Positions 6,932 through 14,838 are shown, counted from the stretch's first letter. The stretch is 15,251 bases of DNA from an uncultured Dechloromonas sp. (GCA_946477505.1 CAMKYP010000039.1:1-15251); one strand, 5' to 3'. Numbers and translations are program-made. Notes: generated by a model from the sequence alone, not told the origin.

Positions 6932-8875
6932 TCAGGCCGGGAGTGCCGCAAACAGGCCAAACCCGCCGAAACCGACGACCTCTTCGGCCGATGCCGGCTG
7001 ATAGAAGTGGAAGCCCTGCACCCGCTCGCACTCCAGGGTGCGCAGGAACTCGGCCTGGGCGAAGTTTTCGACCCCCTCGGCAACGAGTTGCAAACCGAGC
7101 GAACGACCGAGCAGCACGATGGAGGTCAACAGCGAGGCGGCGTCGGGATCGCTATCGACATCAGCCAGGAAGGAACGGTCGATTTTCAGGCGGTCGAGCG
7201 GGAAGCGACGCAGGTAGGCCAACGACGAGTAGCCCGTGCCGAAATCGTCGATCGCCAGCTTGACGCCCATCTCCTTGAGTTCGGTCAGTGTCCGGATCGC
7301 CTCGTCCACGCCGTGCATGACGGTGCTCTCCGTGATTTCCAGCTCCAGGCGCTTGGCGCAGACCCCCGTTTCGGCCAGGATGGCACGCACCGAGCGGGCA
7401 AACTCCGGTTGGCGGAACTGGTGCGCCGAGATGTTGACCGCCATCTCGCCCATGTCGACCCCCTGATCCAGCCAGGAGCGGACCTGGCGGCAGGCCGTCA
7501 GCAGTACCCAGTGACCGAGGGGCAGGATCAGGCCGCACTCTTCGGCAACCGGGATGAATTCAGAAGGCCCGATCAGCCCGCGCTGCGGGTGCCGCCAACG
7601 CACCAGCGCCTCGACCCCGACCACCTTGCCACTCAGCAGGTCGACCTGTGGCTGGTAGTGCAGGACCAGCTGGTTCTCGGCCAACGCGCGCCACAACTCG
7701 CTTTCCAGATGCAGGCGCTTGGTCGCCGCTGCGTTCATCGGCTCGGTGAAGAACTGGTAGTTGGCCCGGCCGTGGGCCTTGGCGTAATACATGGCCGTAT
7801 CCGCGTTGCGGATCAGCGCTTGCCCGTCCCGGCCATCTTCGGGATAGAGGCTGATGCCGATCGAAGGCGTCATGTGCAGGATATGGCCGTCGATATCGCA
7901 AGACTCGCTGATCAGCCTGATCAAGCCGTCCGCGAGTGCGACGACCGTTTCTTCGCTATCCAGCTGCTCGATGAAGATGACGAATTCGTCGCCCCCCAGG
8001 CGAAACAGCCGCTTGGCAGGATCCATGTAGGCACCGATCCGGCGCGCCAGTTCGGCCAGTAGCCGGTCGCCGGCGGGATGGCCGAGCGAATCGTTAACTG
8101 TCTTGAAATTGTCGAGATCGATGACCAGCAGTGCCATGCGGTCGATGCCCGGCACCGCCCCGTCGATCGCCCTGAGCAAATGGGCATCGAGCGCCAGGCG
8201 ATTGGGGAGGTTGGTCAGCGGATCGTGGCGGGCGAGATACTCGAGGCGCTGGGCCTGCGCCTTGCTCTCGCTGACATCGGAGAAGACCGCGACGTAGTGC
8301 GAGATATTCGCACCGTCCTCGCAAATGGCCGTGATGCGCAGTTGCTTGGGGTAGAGGGTGCCATCCTTGCGCCGATCCCACAGCTCGCCCTCCCAGTAGG
8401 CGTTTTCGGCGACGAAATCCCAGACGTTGCGATGACCGGTCAATCCCTGGTGCCCGGCGCTGAGACGGGTGGGCGTCAGACCGATGACCTCTTCCGCTGC
8501 GTAGCCGGTGATCGCTGTGAACGCAGCGTTCACCGAGAGAATGCGCTGCGCGCTGTCGGTCAGCATCATCGCTTCCGAAGCGTGATCGACGATCAATCGT
8601 TGCAAGGCCAGCCGGGCCGATGCCTCGACCGCCGCACGCCGCGTGTGCCGCCATGCCTGCCAGACCAGCAGGGTGAGCAACACGCCCAGCACCAAAACAA
8701 AGCCTACCCAGGGCAGATCGGCGCGAAAACTCCTGTCAGTCGCCAGGGTGAGATTCGATTTGAACGGGTAAGCGAGCATCCACAGGTCGTGGCCGATCAG
8801 GCTCCACACCAGAAGAAGCGCCCCGAAGGCGACGAGACCATAGTGGCGACCGGAAGCGGTCGGGCTGACACGCAA
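6932..8875 (-). CDS. Membrane-anchored PAS-GGDEF-EAL protein (c-di-GMP synthase/phosphodiesterase)
   Basis: A 647-residue inner-membrane c-di-GMP turnover protein. Two membrane segments (about 12-30 and 55-73) flank a short periplasmic loop. A PAS domain follows (about 90-205; NAAFTAITGY, WEGELWDRRKDG). The GGDEF domain (about 212-375) keeps LTNLPNR and an intact GGDEF at 294-298, so synthase activity is possible. The inhibitory I-site RxxD is not present at the expected place (D-x-x-K at 285-288). The EAL domain (about 385-635) has EALVRW (EAL at 422-424), NIS, ELEITES, DDFGTGYSSL (543-552) and KIDRSF, so phosphodiesterase activity is also likely. The start is uncertain: the only plausible codon before the first membrane segment is a TTG at 8875 with a weak Shine-Dalgarno, and no ATG or GTG lies between it and the upstream in-frame stop near 8939. 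It is the first gene of the run that ends with a PilZ receptor. Confidence 0.88.
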   Translation of the reverse strand: MRVSPTASGRHYGLVAFGALLLVWSLIGHDLWMLAYPFKSNLTLATDRSFRADLPWVGFVLVLGVLLTLLVWQAWRHTRRAAVEASARLALQRLIVDHASEAMMLTDSAQRILSVNAAFTAITGYAAEEVIGLTPTRLSAGHQGLTGHRNVWDFVAENAYWEGELWDRRKDGTLYPKQLRITAICEDGANISHYVAVFSDVSESKAQAQRLEYLARHDPLTNLPNRLALDAHLLRAIDGAVPGIDRMALLVIDLDNFKTVNDSLGHPAGDRLLAELARRIGAYMDPAKRLFRLGGDEFVIFIEQLDSEETVVALADGLIRLISESCDIDGHILHMTPSIGISLYPEDGRDGQALIRNADTAMYYAKAHGRANYQFFTEPMNAAATKRLHLESELWRALAENQLVLHYQPQVDLLSGKVVGVEALVRWRHPQRGLIGPSEFIPVAEECGLILPLGHWVLLTACRQVRSWLDQGVDMGEMAVNISAHQFRQPEFARSVRAILAETGVCAKRLELEITESTVMHGVDEAIRTLTELKEMGVKLAIDDFGTGYSSLAYLRRFPLDRLKIDRSFLADVDSDPDAASLLTSIVLLGRSLGLQLVAEGVENFAQAEFLRTLECERVQGFHFYQPASAEEVVGFGGFGLFAALPA

Positions 8876-8907
8876 GATGAAGCTACCAGAACATGAACAT
8901 GGCTGGC

Positions 8908-8937
8908 AGTGTAGCCGAGAAAAGTATTACTTTCAGC
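8908..8937 (-). promoter_or_regulatory. Candidate promoter for the GGDEF-EAL gene
   Basis: Minus-strand CTGAAA (8932-8937) and TACACT (8908-8913), 18 bases apart, lie in the AT-rich gap in front of the GGDEF-EAL gene. A transcript would begin about 25 bases upstream of the TTG start. Each box matches the sigma70 consensus in four of six positions. Supporting context is only the local AT-rich composition, which contrasts with the surrounding coding DNA. Confidence 0.3.
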
Positions 8938-8979
8938 CTAAATCCATCGGCCAACAAAAATATTTTGCGCCTATACAAC

Positions 8980-8997
8980 AATCGCTTAGAAGCGATT
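8980..8997. repeat. Perfect 8-bp inverted repeat (operator or weak terminator)
   Basis: AATCGCTT (8980-8987) and AAGCGATT (8990-8997) form a perfect dyad around a 2-base centre, in the AT-rich 159-bp gap (8876-9034) between the DUF2892 gene and the GGDEF-EAL gene. It sits 38 bases past the end of the efflux operon on the minus strand and about 45-60 bases upstream of the candidate GGDEF-EAL promoter. The sequence after the dyad on the minus strand has only a few scattered Ts, so terminator strength would be low. As DNA it could equally be a repressor or activator site for the downstream gene. Confidence 0.5.
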
Positions 8998-9034
8998 ATT
9001 AATCCTCGACATCAAAATATGACCGAGTACTTGC

Positions 9035-9262
9035 CTATCCGCAGCACGCGTCGCCATCGCCCTTCCGGAAGCCCATCCGGCGCAGCAGTTTTTCCGGCGG
9101 ACAGAACCCCGTAAAACCGCTTTGCAGCAGATTGAATCCGACGAAGGCGGTGAATGCGAGGAACCACCGGGAGACGAACAAGGGACTCTCATCGACGCCC
9201 AGCGCCAACGACAACAGAATGAAGCTGCCGGCCATAATCCGGATAATGCGTTCGATGGTCAT
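9035..9262 (-). CDS. Small DUF2892 (YgaP-like) inner-membrane protein
   Basis: A 75-residue protein with two hydrophobic segments (about 8-24 and 30-47), followed by a segment typical of the DUF2892/YgaP membrane domain (NLLQSGFTGFCPPEKLLRRMG, about 44-64). It ends in a short hydrophilic tail with a CC pair (Cys73, Cys74). In E. coli YgaP this membrane domain is fused to a rhodanese (sulfurtransferase); here it stands alone. The cysteine in GFCPPE is the family hallmark. The ATG at 9262 overlaps the RND permease stop as ATGA and has an AAGGA Shine-Dalgarno, so it belongs to the efflux operon. Its molecular role is unknown; the family association with sulfur-handling proteins is the only hint. 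Confidence 0.85.
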   Translation of the reverse strand: MTIERIIRIMAGSFILLSLALGVDESPLFVSRWFLAFTAFVGFNLLQSGFTGFCPPEKLLRRMGFRKGDGDACCG

Positions 9263-12200
9263 GAATGATCCTTTCCGAAGACTGAAAAATAGAGCACGGG
9301 AATCACCACAAGGGTGAGCAGCGTGGAGACCAGAATCCCGAAGATGAGCGCCAGCGCCAGGCCGTTGAAAATCGGATCGTCGAGAATGAACAAGGCGCCG
9401 AGCATGGCGGCCAGCGCCGTAAGCGCAATCGGCTTGGCGCGCACGGCAGCCGACTGGATTACCGCGTCGCGGAGAGGCATGCCGCCAGCCACCTGCTGCT
9501 TGATGAAATCGACCAGCAGGATCGAATTGCGGACGATGATGCCGGCGAGCGCGATCATGCCGATCATCGAAGTCGCGGTGAATTGCGAACCGAACAGCGC
9601 ATGCCCCGGCATGACACCGATGATGGTCAGCGGGATCGGTGCCATGATGATCAGCGGCACCGAGTACGACCCGAAATGGGCGACGACCAGCAGGTAGATC
9701 AGGATCAGGCCGACGCCATAGGCGATCCCCATGTCGCGGAAGGTTTCATAGGTCACCTTCCACTCCCCGTCCCATTTCACGCTGTACCCGGCATACGGGT
9801 CCGGCGGCTGGCGGATGAACCATTCGCCCAGCACGCCCCCCTCATCGAGCGCCATGCCGTTGATCCGGGAGCGGATATCGAACATCCCGTAGAGCGGGGA
9901 ATCAAGCTTGCCCCCCATGTCGCCGACGACATAGACCACCGGCAGCAGATCCTTGTGGAAAACGACCTTCTCGCGGGGCGCATCGCGCACTTCGACCAAC
10001 TCGGACACCGCGATCAGGCGGCCGTCACGCGAGCGCACGCGGAGCTTCAACAAGGCGTCGAGCGACGATTGCCGCTCTGCCGGAAGAACGATACGTACCG
10101 GCACCTCATACTTCGAATCGGCATTTCTGGCCGGTGTCACATCCACTCCGGCCAGCCCCATGCCGACCACCTCGACGATATCGCTCTGCGCCACGCCCAG
10201 TTGCGCCGCCTTGCTCTGCAGCACATGCAGCACCACCTTGCGGCTATCCGCCTCGACACTGTCGTCCACGGCGACGACATCGGCGCTCGCCTCGAAAGCC
10301 GCCCGCACCCGCTTGCCGACAGCCATCTGGCCGGCGTAATCGGGGCCGTAGATTTCGGCGACGATGGGCGACATGACCGGTGGCCCCGGCGGCACTTCGA
10401 CCACCTTGGCGACGCCGCCGTTGGCCTTGCCGATGGCCTCGATGCGCCCGCGCACCGCCACCGCGATGTCGTGGCTCTGTCGTGAGCGATGGTGCTTGTC
10501 GGCCAGATTGACCTGGATATCGCCTTTTTCCGGCGCGGCACGTAGGTAGTACTGGCGCACCAGGCCATTGAAGTTGATCGGGCTGGCCGTGCCGGCATAG
10601 GCCTGGTAATTCACGACATCGGCTTCCTTGGCCAATTCCCCGCCAATCTCGTGCAGGACGCGCGCCGTTTCCTCGACGGGCGTACCGACCGGCATGTCGA
10701 GCACGACCTGGAACTCGCTCTTGTTGTCGAAAGGCAGCATTTTCAGGACGACCAGCTGCACCCAGGCAAGCGATACCGAACCGAGAATCAGCAAAACAAC
10801 CGCTAGCGCCAGCTTGAGCCGTGCCGCGCCTCCGGTGAGCGGATCGAGGAAGGGCGTCAGCAGCCGGCGGAAGAGCGTATCCAGCCGGGCATCGAGGCGG
10901 GAAACCCGCTGTCCCTCGGCGGCATGGCCTTGCGCCTTCATGAAGCGGGCCGCCAGCCAGGGCGTGACGACGAAGGCCACGGCCAGCGAAATGGCCATGC
11001 CCATCGACGAATTGATCGGAATCGGGCTCATGTACGGCCCCATCAGCCCCGTCACGAACGCCATCGGCAGTAGCGCGGCGATGACCGTCAAGGTCGCCAG
11101 GATGGTCGGGCCGCCCACCTCGTCGACGGCCCCCGGAATGATTTCCGGCAGGCTCTTTTCCGGATACAAGCCTTGCCAGCGGTGAATATTCTCGACGACG
11201 ACGATGGCGTCATCGACCAGTATCCCGATCGAAAAAATCAGCGCAAACAGCGACACCCGGTTCAGCGTGAAGCCCCAGGCCCACGACGCGAACAGCGTTG
11301 CCGCCAGGGTCAGGGTCACGGCAATGCCGACAATCGCCGCTTCACGGCGCCCCAGCGCGAAGAAGACCAGCGCCACCACGAAAGCCGTCGCAAAAATGAG
11401 CTTGCCGATCAGCTTTTGTGCCTTTTCGGTCGCCGTCTCGCCGTAATTGCGGGTGATCGTGACCTCGACACCCTCCGGAATCACGGCATCGCGCAAGGCG
11501 GCTATCCTCGCCACCGCCGCCTCGGCCACATCGGCCGCATTGACGCCGGGCTGCTTGGACAACTGCACGGTGACGGCCGGGAACTCGCCGTCGCGATTGC
11601 CGAACCAGGCATAGCGTCGCGGCTGGTCGGGGCCATCCTCGACCGTCGCCACATCGCTCATGAATACCGGCTTGCGCGATTTTTCGTCGCCACGCACCGC
11701 CACCACCAGTTGCTTCACGTCCCCGGCCGACTCCAGGTAGGTCCCGGTCTGCACCAGCACCTCGCGATTGCCCGAGATCAGGCTGCCCGACGGCTGCAGG
11801 GCATTCGATACCTTCAGCGCCCCGGCCAGGTCCTGCGGCGTCACCCCGTAGGCGCTCATCCGCTCGGCATCCATCAATACGCGGATGGCGTGATCCGGGC
11901 CACCCAGCGTCGACACATCGCGCGTCCCCTTGATGCGCTTGAGCTCGGTTTCGACGGCGCGCGCCACCTGCTGCAGCTCGAAGGCCGAGCGCGTGGTATC
12001 GGTAGTCCAGAAAGTCAGCGACAGGATGGGGACATCGTCGATACCGCGCGGCTTGATCACCGGCTCCTGAACCCCCAGATTCGGCGCCAGCCAGTCGCGA
12101 TGGGAATGCACGGTGTCGTACAGGCGCAGCACCGCATCGTTGTATTTCACCCCGACATCGAACTGCACCGTGATCACCGCCATGCCCGGGCGCGACATCG

Positions 12201-12474
12201 AATAGACATGCTCGACGCCGTGCAGGCGCGACAGGACCTGCTCGCCGGGCCGGGCAACCAGGTTTTCGACATCCTTGGCCGACGCGCCGGGAAACGGGAT
12301 CAGCACATCGGCCATGGTGACGTCGATCTGCGGTTCCTCCTCGCGCGGCGTGACCAGCGTGGCGAAGAGCCCCATCAGGAAGGCGACCAGCGCCAGCAAG
12401 GGGGTCATCCGCGAGGCCAGGAAAACGGCGGCGATGCGCCCGGAAATCCCCAGCGAATGCTTGTCGGCGAACAC
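9259..12474 (-). CDS. RND family multidrug-type efflux permease (AcrB/HAE superfamily)
   Basis: Proton-driven inner-membrane exporter, 1071 residues, a normal length for AcrB-like proteins (1030-1080). Near the N-terminus TM1 (about 22-42) is followed by TPREEEPQI, FPGASAKDVE and VENLVARP, standard for the porter domain. The proton-relay motif GILVDDAIVVVEN in TM4 has Asp421 and Asp422. In TM10 the position matching AcrB Lys940 appears to be arginine (IVRNSILLVDF, Arg982), as in several non-AcrB lineages. Two large periplasmic loops (about 45-350 and 580-880) are present. The start is a GTG at 12474, only 3 bp after the adaptor stop and with a weak Shine-Dalgarno, so it is probably translated by coupling. 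The substrate cannot be read from the sequence; it is not a CzcA-type heavy-metal pump by overall style. No TolC-like channel gene is in the operon, so it must share one encoded elsewhere. Confidence 0.92.
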   Translation of the reverse strand: MFADKHSLGISGRIAAVFLASRMTPLLALVAFLMGLFATLVTPREEEPQIDVTMADVLIPFPGASAKDVENLVARPGEQVLSRLHGVEHVYSMSRPGMAVITVQFDVGVKYNDAVLRLYDTVHSHRDWLAPNLGVQEPVIKPRGIDDVPILSLTFWTTDTTRSAFELQQVARAVETELKRIKGTRDVSTLGGPDHAIRVLMDAERMSAYGVTPQDLAGALKVSNALQPSGSLISGNREVLVQTGTYLESAGDVKQLVVAVRGDEKSRKPVFMSDVATVEDGPDQPRRYAWFGNRDGEFPAVTVQLSKQPGVNAADVAEAAVARIAALRDAVIPEGVEVTITRNYGETATEKAQKLIGKLIFATAFVVALVFFALGRREAAIVGIAVTLTLAATLFASWAWGFTLNRVSLFALIFSIGILVDDAIVVVENIHRWQGLYPEKSLPEIIPGAVDEVGGPTILATLTVIAALLPMAFVTGLMGPYMSPIPINSSMGMAISLAVAFVVTPWLAARFMKAQGHAAEGQRVSRLDARLDTLFRRLLTPFLDPLTGGAARLKLALAVVLLILGSVSLAWVQLVVLKMLPFDNKSEFQVVLDMPVGTPVEETARVLHEIGGELAKEADVVNYQAYAGTASPINFNGLVRQYYLRAAPEKGDIQVNLADKHHRSRQSHDIAVAVRGRIEAIGKANGGVAKVVEVPPGPPVMSPIVAEIYGPDYAGQMAVGKRVRAAFEASADVVAVDDSVEADSRKVVLHVLQSKAAQLGVAQSDIVEVVGMGLAGVDVTPARNADSKYEVPVRIVLPAERQSSLDALLKLRVRSRDGRLIAVSELVEVRDAPREKVVFHKDLLPVVYVVGDMGGKLDSPLYGMFDIRSRINGMALDEGGVLGEWFIRQPPDPYAGYSVKWDGEWKVTYETFRDMGIAYGVGLILIYLLVVAHFGSYSVPLIIMAPIPLTIIGVMPGHALFGSQFTATSMIGMIALAGIIVRNSILLVDFIKQQVAGGMPLRDAVIQSAAVRAKPIALTALAAMLGALFILDDPIFNGLALALIFGILVSTLLTLVVIPVLYFSVFGKDHS

Positions 12475-12477
12475 GGT

Positions 12478-13467
12478 TTATTTGCCCGATTTGAGCTGGA
12501 TACCGACCCGGAGCGGATCAGTCGCGACCTTGTCGCCGCTTGCCAGCCCGGCCAGCACCTCGATTTCAGCGTGTCCGACCGTATCGCCGAGACGCAGCTG
12601 GCGCAAGGAAAACCGGCCGTCGGCGGCCTGCACGTAGACGGCGGAAACTTCGCCGCGGCGCAATACGGCAGCCGTTGGCACGGTCAGTTTCTCGGCCTGC
12701 CCGATCACGAAATGCACGCGGGCGAACATGCCCGGAATCGCTTCCGGCATCGCCGGCAAGCCAATGCGTACCGGAGAAACATGCGTCGCTGCATCGGCAG
12801 TTGGCAGCACCTGGACCGACGTCGCCGTCACCCACTTACCCAGTTCCGGGAACTCGACCCGCGCCGTCCTGACGGCGCGCATCTCCTTCAGGCGATACTG
12901 CGGAATGCTGGCCGTCACCCGCAAGCTGCCCGGCTGATAGAGCGAGAACAGCGGCGCTCCGGGCATGGCCATGTCGCCCGCCTCGGCATGGCGACGGGCA
13001 ATCACGCCGGCCATCGGTGCCACGATGGTAGCGTGGCTCTGGCCGGCAAGCGCGGCGGCACGATTGGCCGCAGCGGCATCCAGGTCGGCCTTGGCCTTGT
13101 CGACGGCAGCCTGGCTCACGAACTTCTGTGCCTTGAGCTGCTGCTGGCGCTCGAAATGCGCCTTGGCATTGGCATGCACGGCATCGGCGGCGCGTAGCGC
13201 TTCGCCGGCCTCGCGCGCATCCAGGCGCATCAGCACGTCCCCTTTATTCACCACCTGACCGGCATCGGCCCTGACTTCCAGGATGCGCCCAGCCAGTTGG
13301 GCGCCGACCGTCGTCTGCTGCACGGCCTCGACGACCGCATCAGCCGGAAAGCTGAGATCAACGGCGTGCGGCCGCACGGTAACGACCGGCAGCGGCTCGG
13401 CCGCCAGCGCAGCCACGGCAAACAGGGACAAGCCCCACGCGAAAGGACGAAAGGCATTTGCGTTCAT
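12478..13467 (-). CDS. RND efflux periplasmic adaptor (membrane fusion protein)
   Basis: Periplasmic adaptor, 329 residues, that should bridge the RND permease and an outer-membrane channel. The N-terminus is a signal peptide (hydrophobic 8-21, cleavage near ALAAEP at 20-25) with no lipobox cysteine, so it is probably secreted rather than lipid-anchored. Then come the first lipoyl half (about 50-85; VGAQLAGRILEV, NKGDVLMRLD), a short alpha-helical hairpin (about 86-143, Ala/Gln/Lys rich), the second lipoyl half (about 145-175; ATIVAPMAGVIARR), a beta-barrel (about 180-260) and a membrane-proximal domain (to 325). It is shorter than AcrA (397), mostly through the short hairpin. The ATG at 13467 has no clear Shine-Dalgarno, and the best promoter would start transcription almost at the ATG. 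It is the first gene of the operon with the permease and DUF2892 protein. Confidence 0.9.
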   Translation of the reverse strand: MNANAFRPFAWGLSLFAVAALAAEPLPVVTVRPHAVDLSFPADAVVEAVQQTTVGAQLAGRILEVRADAGQVVNKGDVLMRLDAREAGEALRAADAVHANAKAHFERQQQLKAQKFVSQAAVDKAKADLDAAAANRAAALAGQSHATIVAPMAGVIARRHAEAGDMAMPGAPLFSLYQPGSLRVTASIPQYRLKEMRAVRTARVEFPELGKWVTATSVQVLPTADAATHVSPVRIGLPAMPEAIPGMFARVHFVIGQAEKLTVPTAAVLRRGEVSAVYVQAADGRFSLRQLRLGDTVGHAEIEVLAGLASGDKVATDPLRVGIQLKSGK

Positions 13468-13472
13468 GAATA

Positions 13473-13504
13473 TAAGAATACTCTAATTTATGAGCACAAT
13501 GCAA
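13473..13504 (-). promoter_or_regulatory. Candidate promoter and overlapping operator-like dyad of the RND operon
   Basis: On the minus strand TTGCAT (13499-13504) and TATTCT (13475-13480) are 18 bases apart, just before the adaptor ATG. An imperfect dyad TTAGAGT-ATTCTTA (13473-13486; five of seven positions symmetric) covers the -10. AT-rich dyads of this kind are bound by ArsR-family repressors, among others, but no regulator gene is in the window. If the boxes are real, the transcript would start within a base or two of the ATG and be leaderless. Confidence 0.4.
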
Positions 13505-13514
13505 GCCGACACGT

Positions 13515-13550
13515 CCGAGCACGTTGATTTATCTTGGGTTTTCGGCTCGG
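13515..13550. repeat. Weak inverted repeat between MFS and adaptor genes
   Basis: CCGAGC (13515-13520) and GCTCGG (13545-13550) are complementary across a 24-base AT-rich loop, just downstream of the MFS stop on the minus strand. It could be a remnant of a terminator, but the loop is long and no T-tract follows. Noted as the only structure in this 87-bp gap apart from the promoter of the RND operon. Confidence 0.2.
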
Positions 13551-13554
13551 AGAA

Positions 13555-14838
13555 TCAGGCCGGCTTCCAGATATTGCGACAGCGCGTTTCGACAATCCAC
13601 CAACTGCATGCCGCACCAGCCACGGCCAACGCAACGGCAACGCCCAGCCCGCCACGCCATGCCGCGAGATCGTACACCCTGGCCCCGGCCAGCATTTCAC
13701 CGCGCCAACCGAGATCCATGACCCAGCCGACCAACGGCTGGCACAAGGCTGCCGCCAGGAAACTGCCCATGTTCGTTACGCTGGTCGACATGCCCGACAA
13801 CATGGGCGGGTTGACCTCCTTGGCACACGCCCAGGTCAGGGAAAAACCGGCCGTCGCCACGCCCAGCAAGCCAAACATCGCGTAGGAGAACTCGATCGGC
13901 AGACGCACGCCGGAAAGCAGCCACAACCAGACCAGCGCGTAGATATGACTGGCGGCGATGATGACCGGCTTGCGTCGCCCCAGACGATCCGACAGCGTGC
14001 CCAGCAACAGGCAGCCGACCGCGAACCCACCGAACCACAACGACAGATGCGAGGCCGCCACCGGGCGCGCCATGTCGTGCACCTGCATCAGGTAGGGTAC
14101 GGTCCACAAGCCGGCGAAGGTGAAGAAGGCGCCACAGGTCCCGGTATTGACCAGGATGGCCGGCCATGTCGCACGGTTGCGCACGACCGACAACAGGCTG
14201 TTGAGCAAGACGGTACGGTCGAAGCGGGGAGCGACGCCCGGCACGCCCTCCGACTGCTCCGGCCGGTCGCGCACGATCAACCAGCACAGCACGGCCAGCA
14301 CCAGCGAAAGCGCCCCGACACCGATGAACACACCGCGCCAGCCGGTGGCCTGGGCGACGGCGGAGAGCGGCGCGCCCGCCAGCACGGACCCCAGATTGCC
14401 GATCAGCATGCAGATGCCGACCATGGTGGCAAACCGGTTCTCCTCGAACCAGACGGCGATCAGCTTGAGCATGGCGATGAAGGTGACCGACACGCCAAGG
14501 CCGATCAGGGTTCGGCCGATCAGGGCAACGTCGAGCGAAGGTGCAAATCCGAACAGGAAACTGCCGACCCCGCCAACCACCCCGCCCAGCACCAGGATAC
14601 GGCGCGGCCCCAGAGTATCGGCCAGCATACCGGTCGGCACCTGCATGACCGTATAGACATAAAAATAAGTGGCCGCCAGCACCCCGAGCGAGGCTGCCGA
14701 AGTCTGGAAAGCAGCCGCCAGGTCGTTGGCGATGCCGGCCGGCGCGAAGCGCTGGAAGAAGGACAACACGTAAGCCAGGGCTACGATGCCCAAGGCCAGC
14801 CAGCGGCGGCGCATTTGCGCGGGAGTCAGGTTCAGCAT
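13555..14838 (-). CDS. Major facilitator superfamily transporter, substrate unknown
   Basis: Inner-membrane secondary transporter, 427 residues, with about 12 hydrophobic segments. Both copies of the MFS cytoplasmic loop motif are visible: GMLADTLGPRR between TM2 and TM3 (70-80) and GTLSDRLGRRK between TM8 and TM9 (280-290), as expected from the internal duplication. The N-terminal segment YVLSFFQRFAPAGI (about 23-36) is typical of a widespread proteobacterial MFS group without a settled substrate. The central loop (about 192-212) is charged and proline-rich. The ATG at 14838 follows a GAGAG Shine-Dalgarno. It lies 69 bp downstream of the cytochrome c gene on the same strand, separated by an 8-bp hairpin, so co-transcription is uncertain. 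Uptake or export cannot be decided from the sequence. Confidence 0.85.
   Translation of the reverse strand: MLNLTPAQMRRRWLALGIVALAYVLSFFQRFAPAGIANDLAAAFQTSAASLGVLAATYFYVYTVMQVPTGMLADTLGPRRILVLGGVVGGVGSFLFGFAPSLDVALIGRTLIGLGVSVTFIAMLKLIAVWFEENRFATMVGICMLIGNLGSVLAGAPLSAVAQATGWRGVFIGVGALSLVLAVLCWLIVRDRPEQSEGVPGVAPRFDRTVLLNSLLSVVRNRATWPAILVNTGTCGAFFTFAGLWTVPYLMQVHDMARPVAASHLSLWFGGFAVGCLLLGTLSDRLGRRKPVIIAASHIYALVWLWLLSGVRLPIEFSYAMFGLLGVATAGFSLTWACAKEVNPPMLSGMSTSVTNMGSFLAAALCQPLVGWVMDLGWRGEMLAGARVYDLAAWRGGLGVAVALAVAGAACSWWIVETRCRNIWKPA

Noticed and set aside
11173..13197. A 674-codon open frame on the plus strand opposite the RND adaptor and permease
   Set aside because: Its product is rich in His, Gln, Arg and Asp with no domain, the usual look of a frame antisense to GC-rich coding DNA; the minus-strand genes there have clear family motifs.
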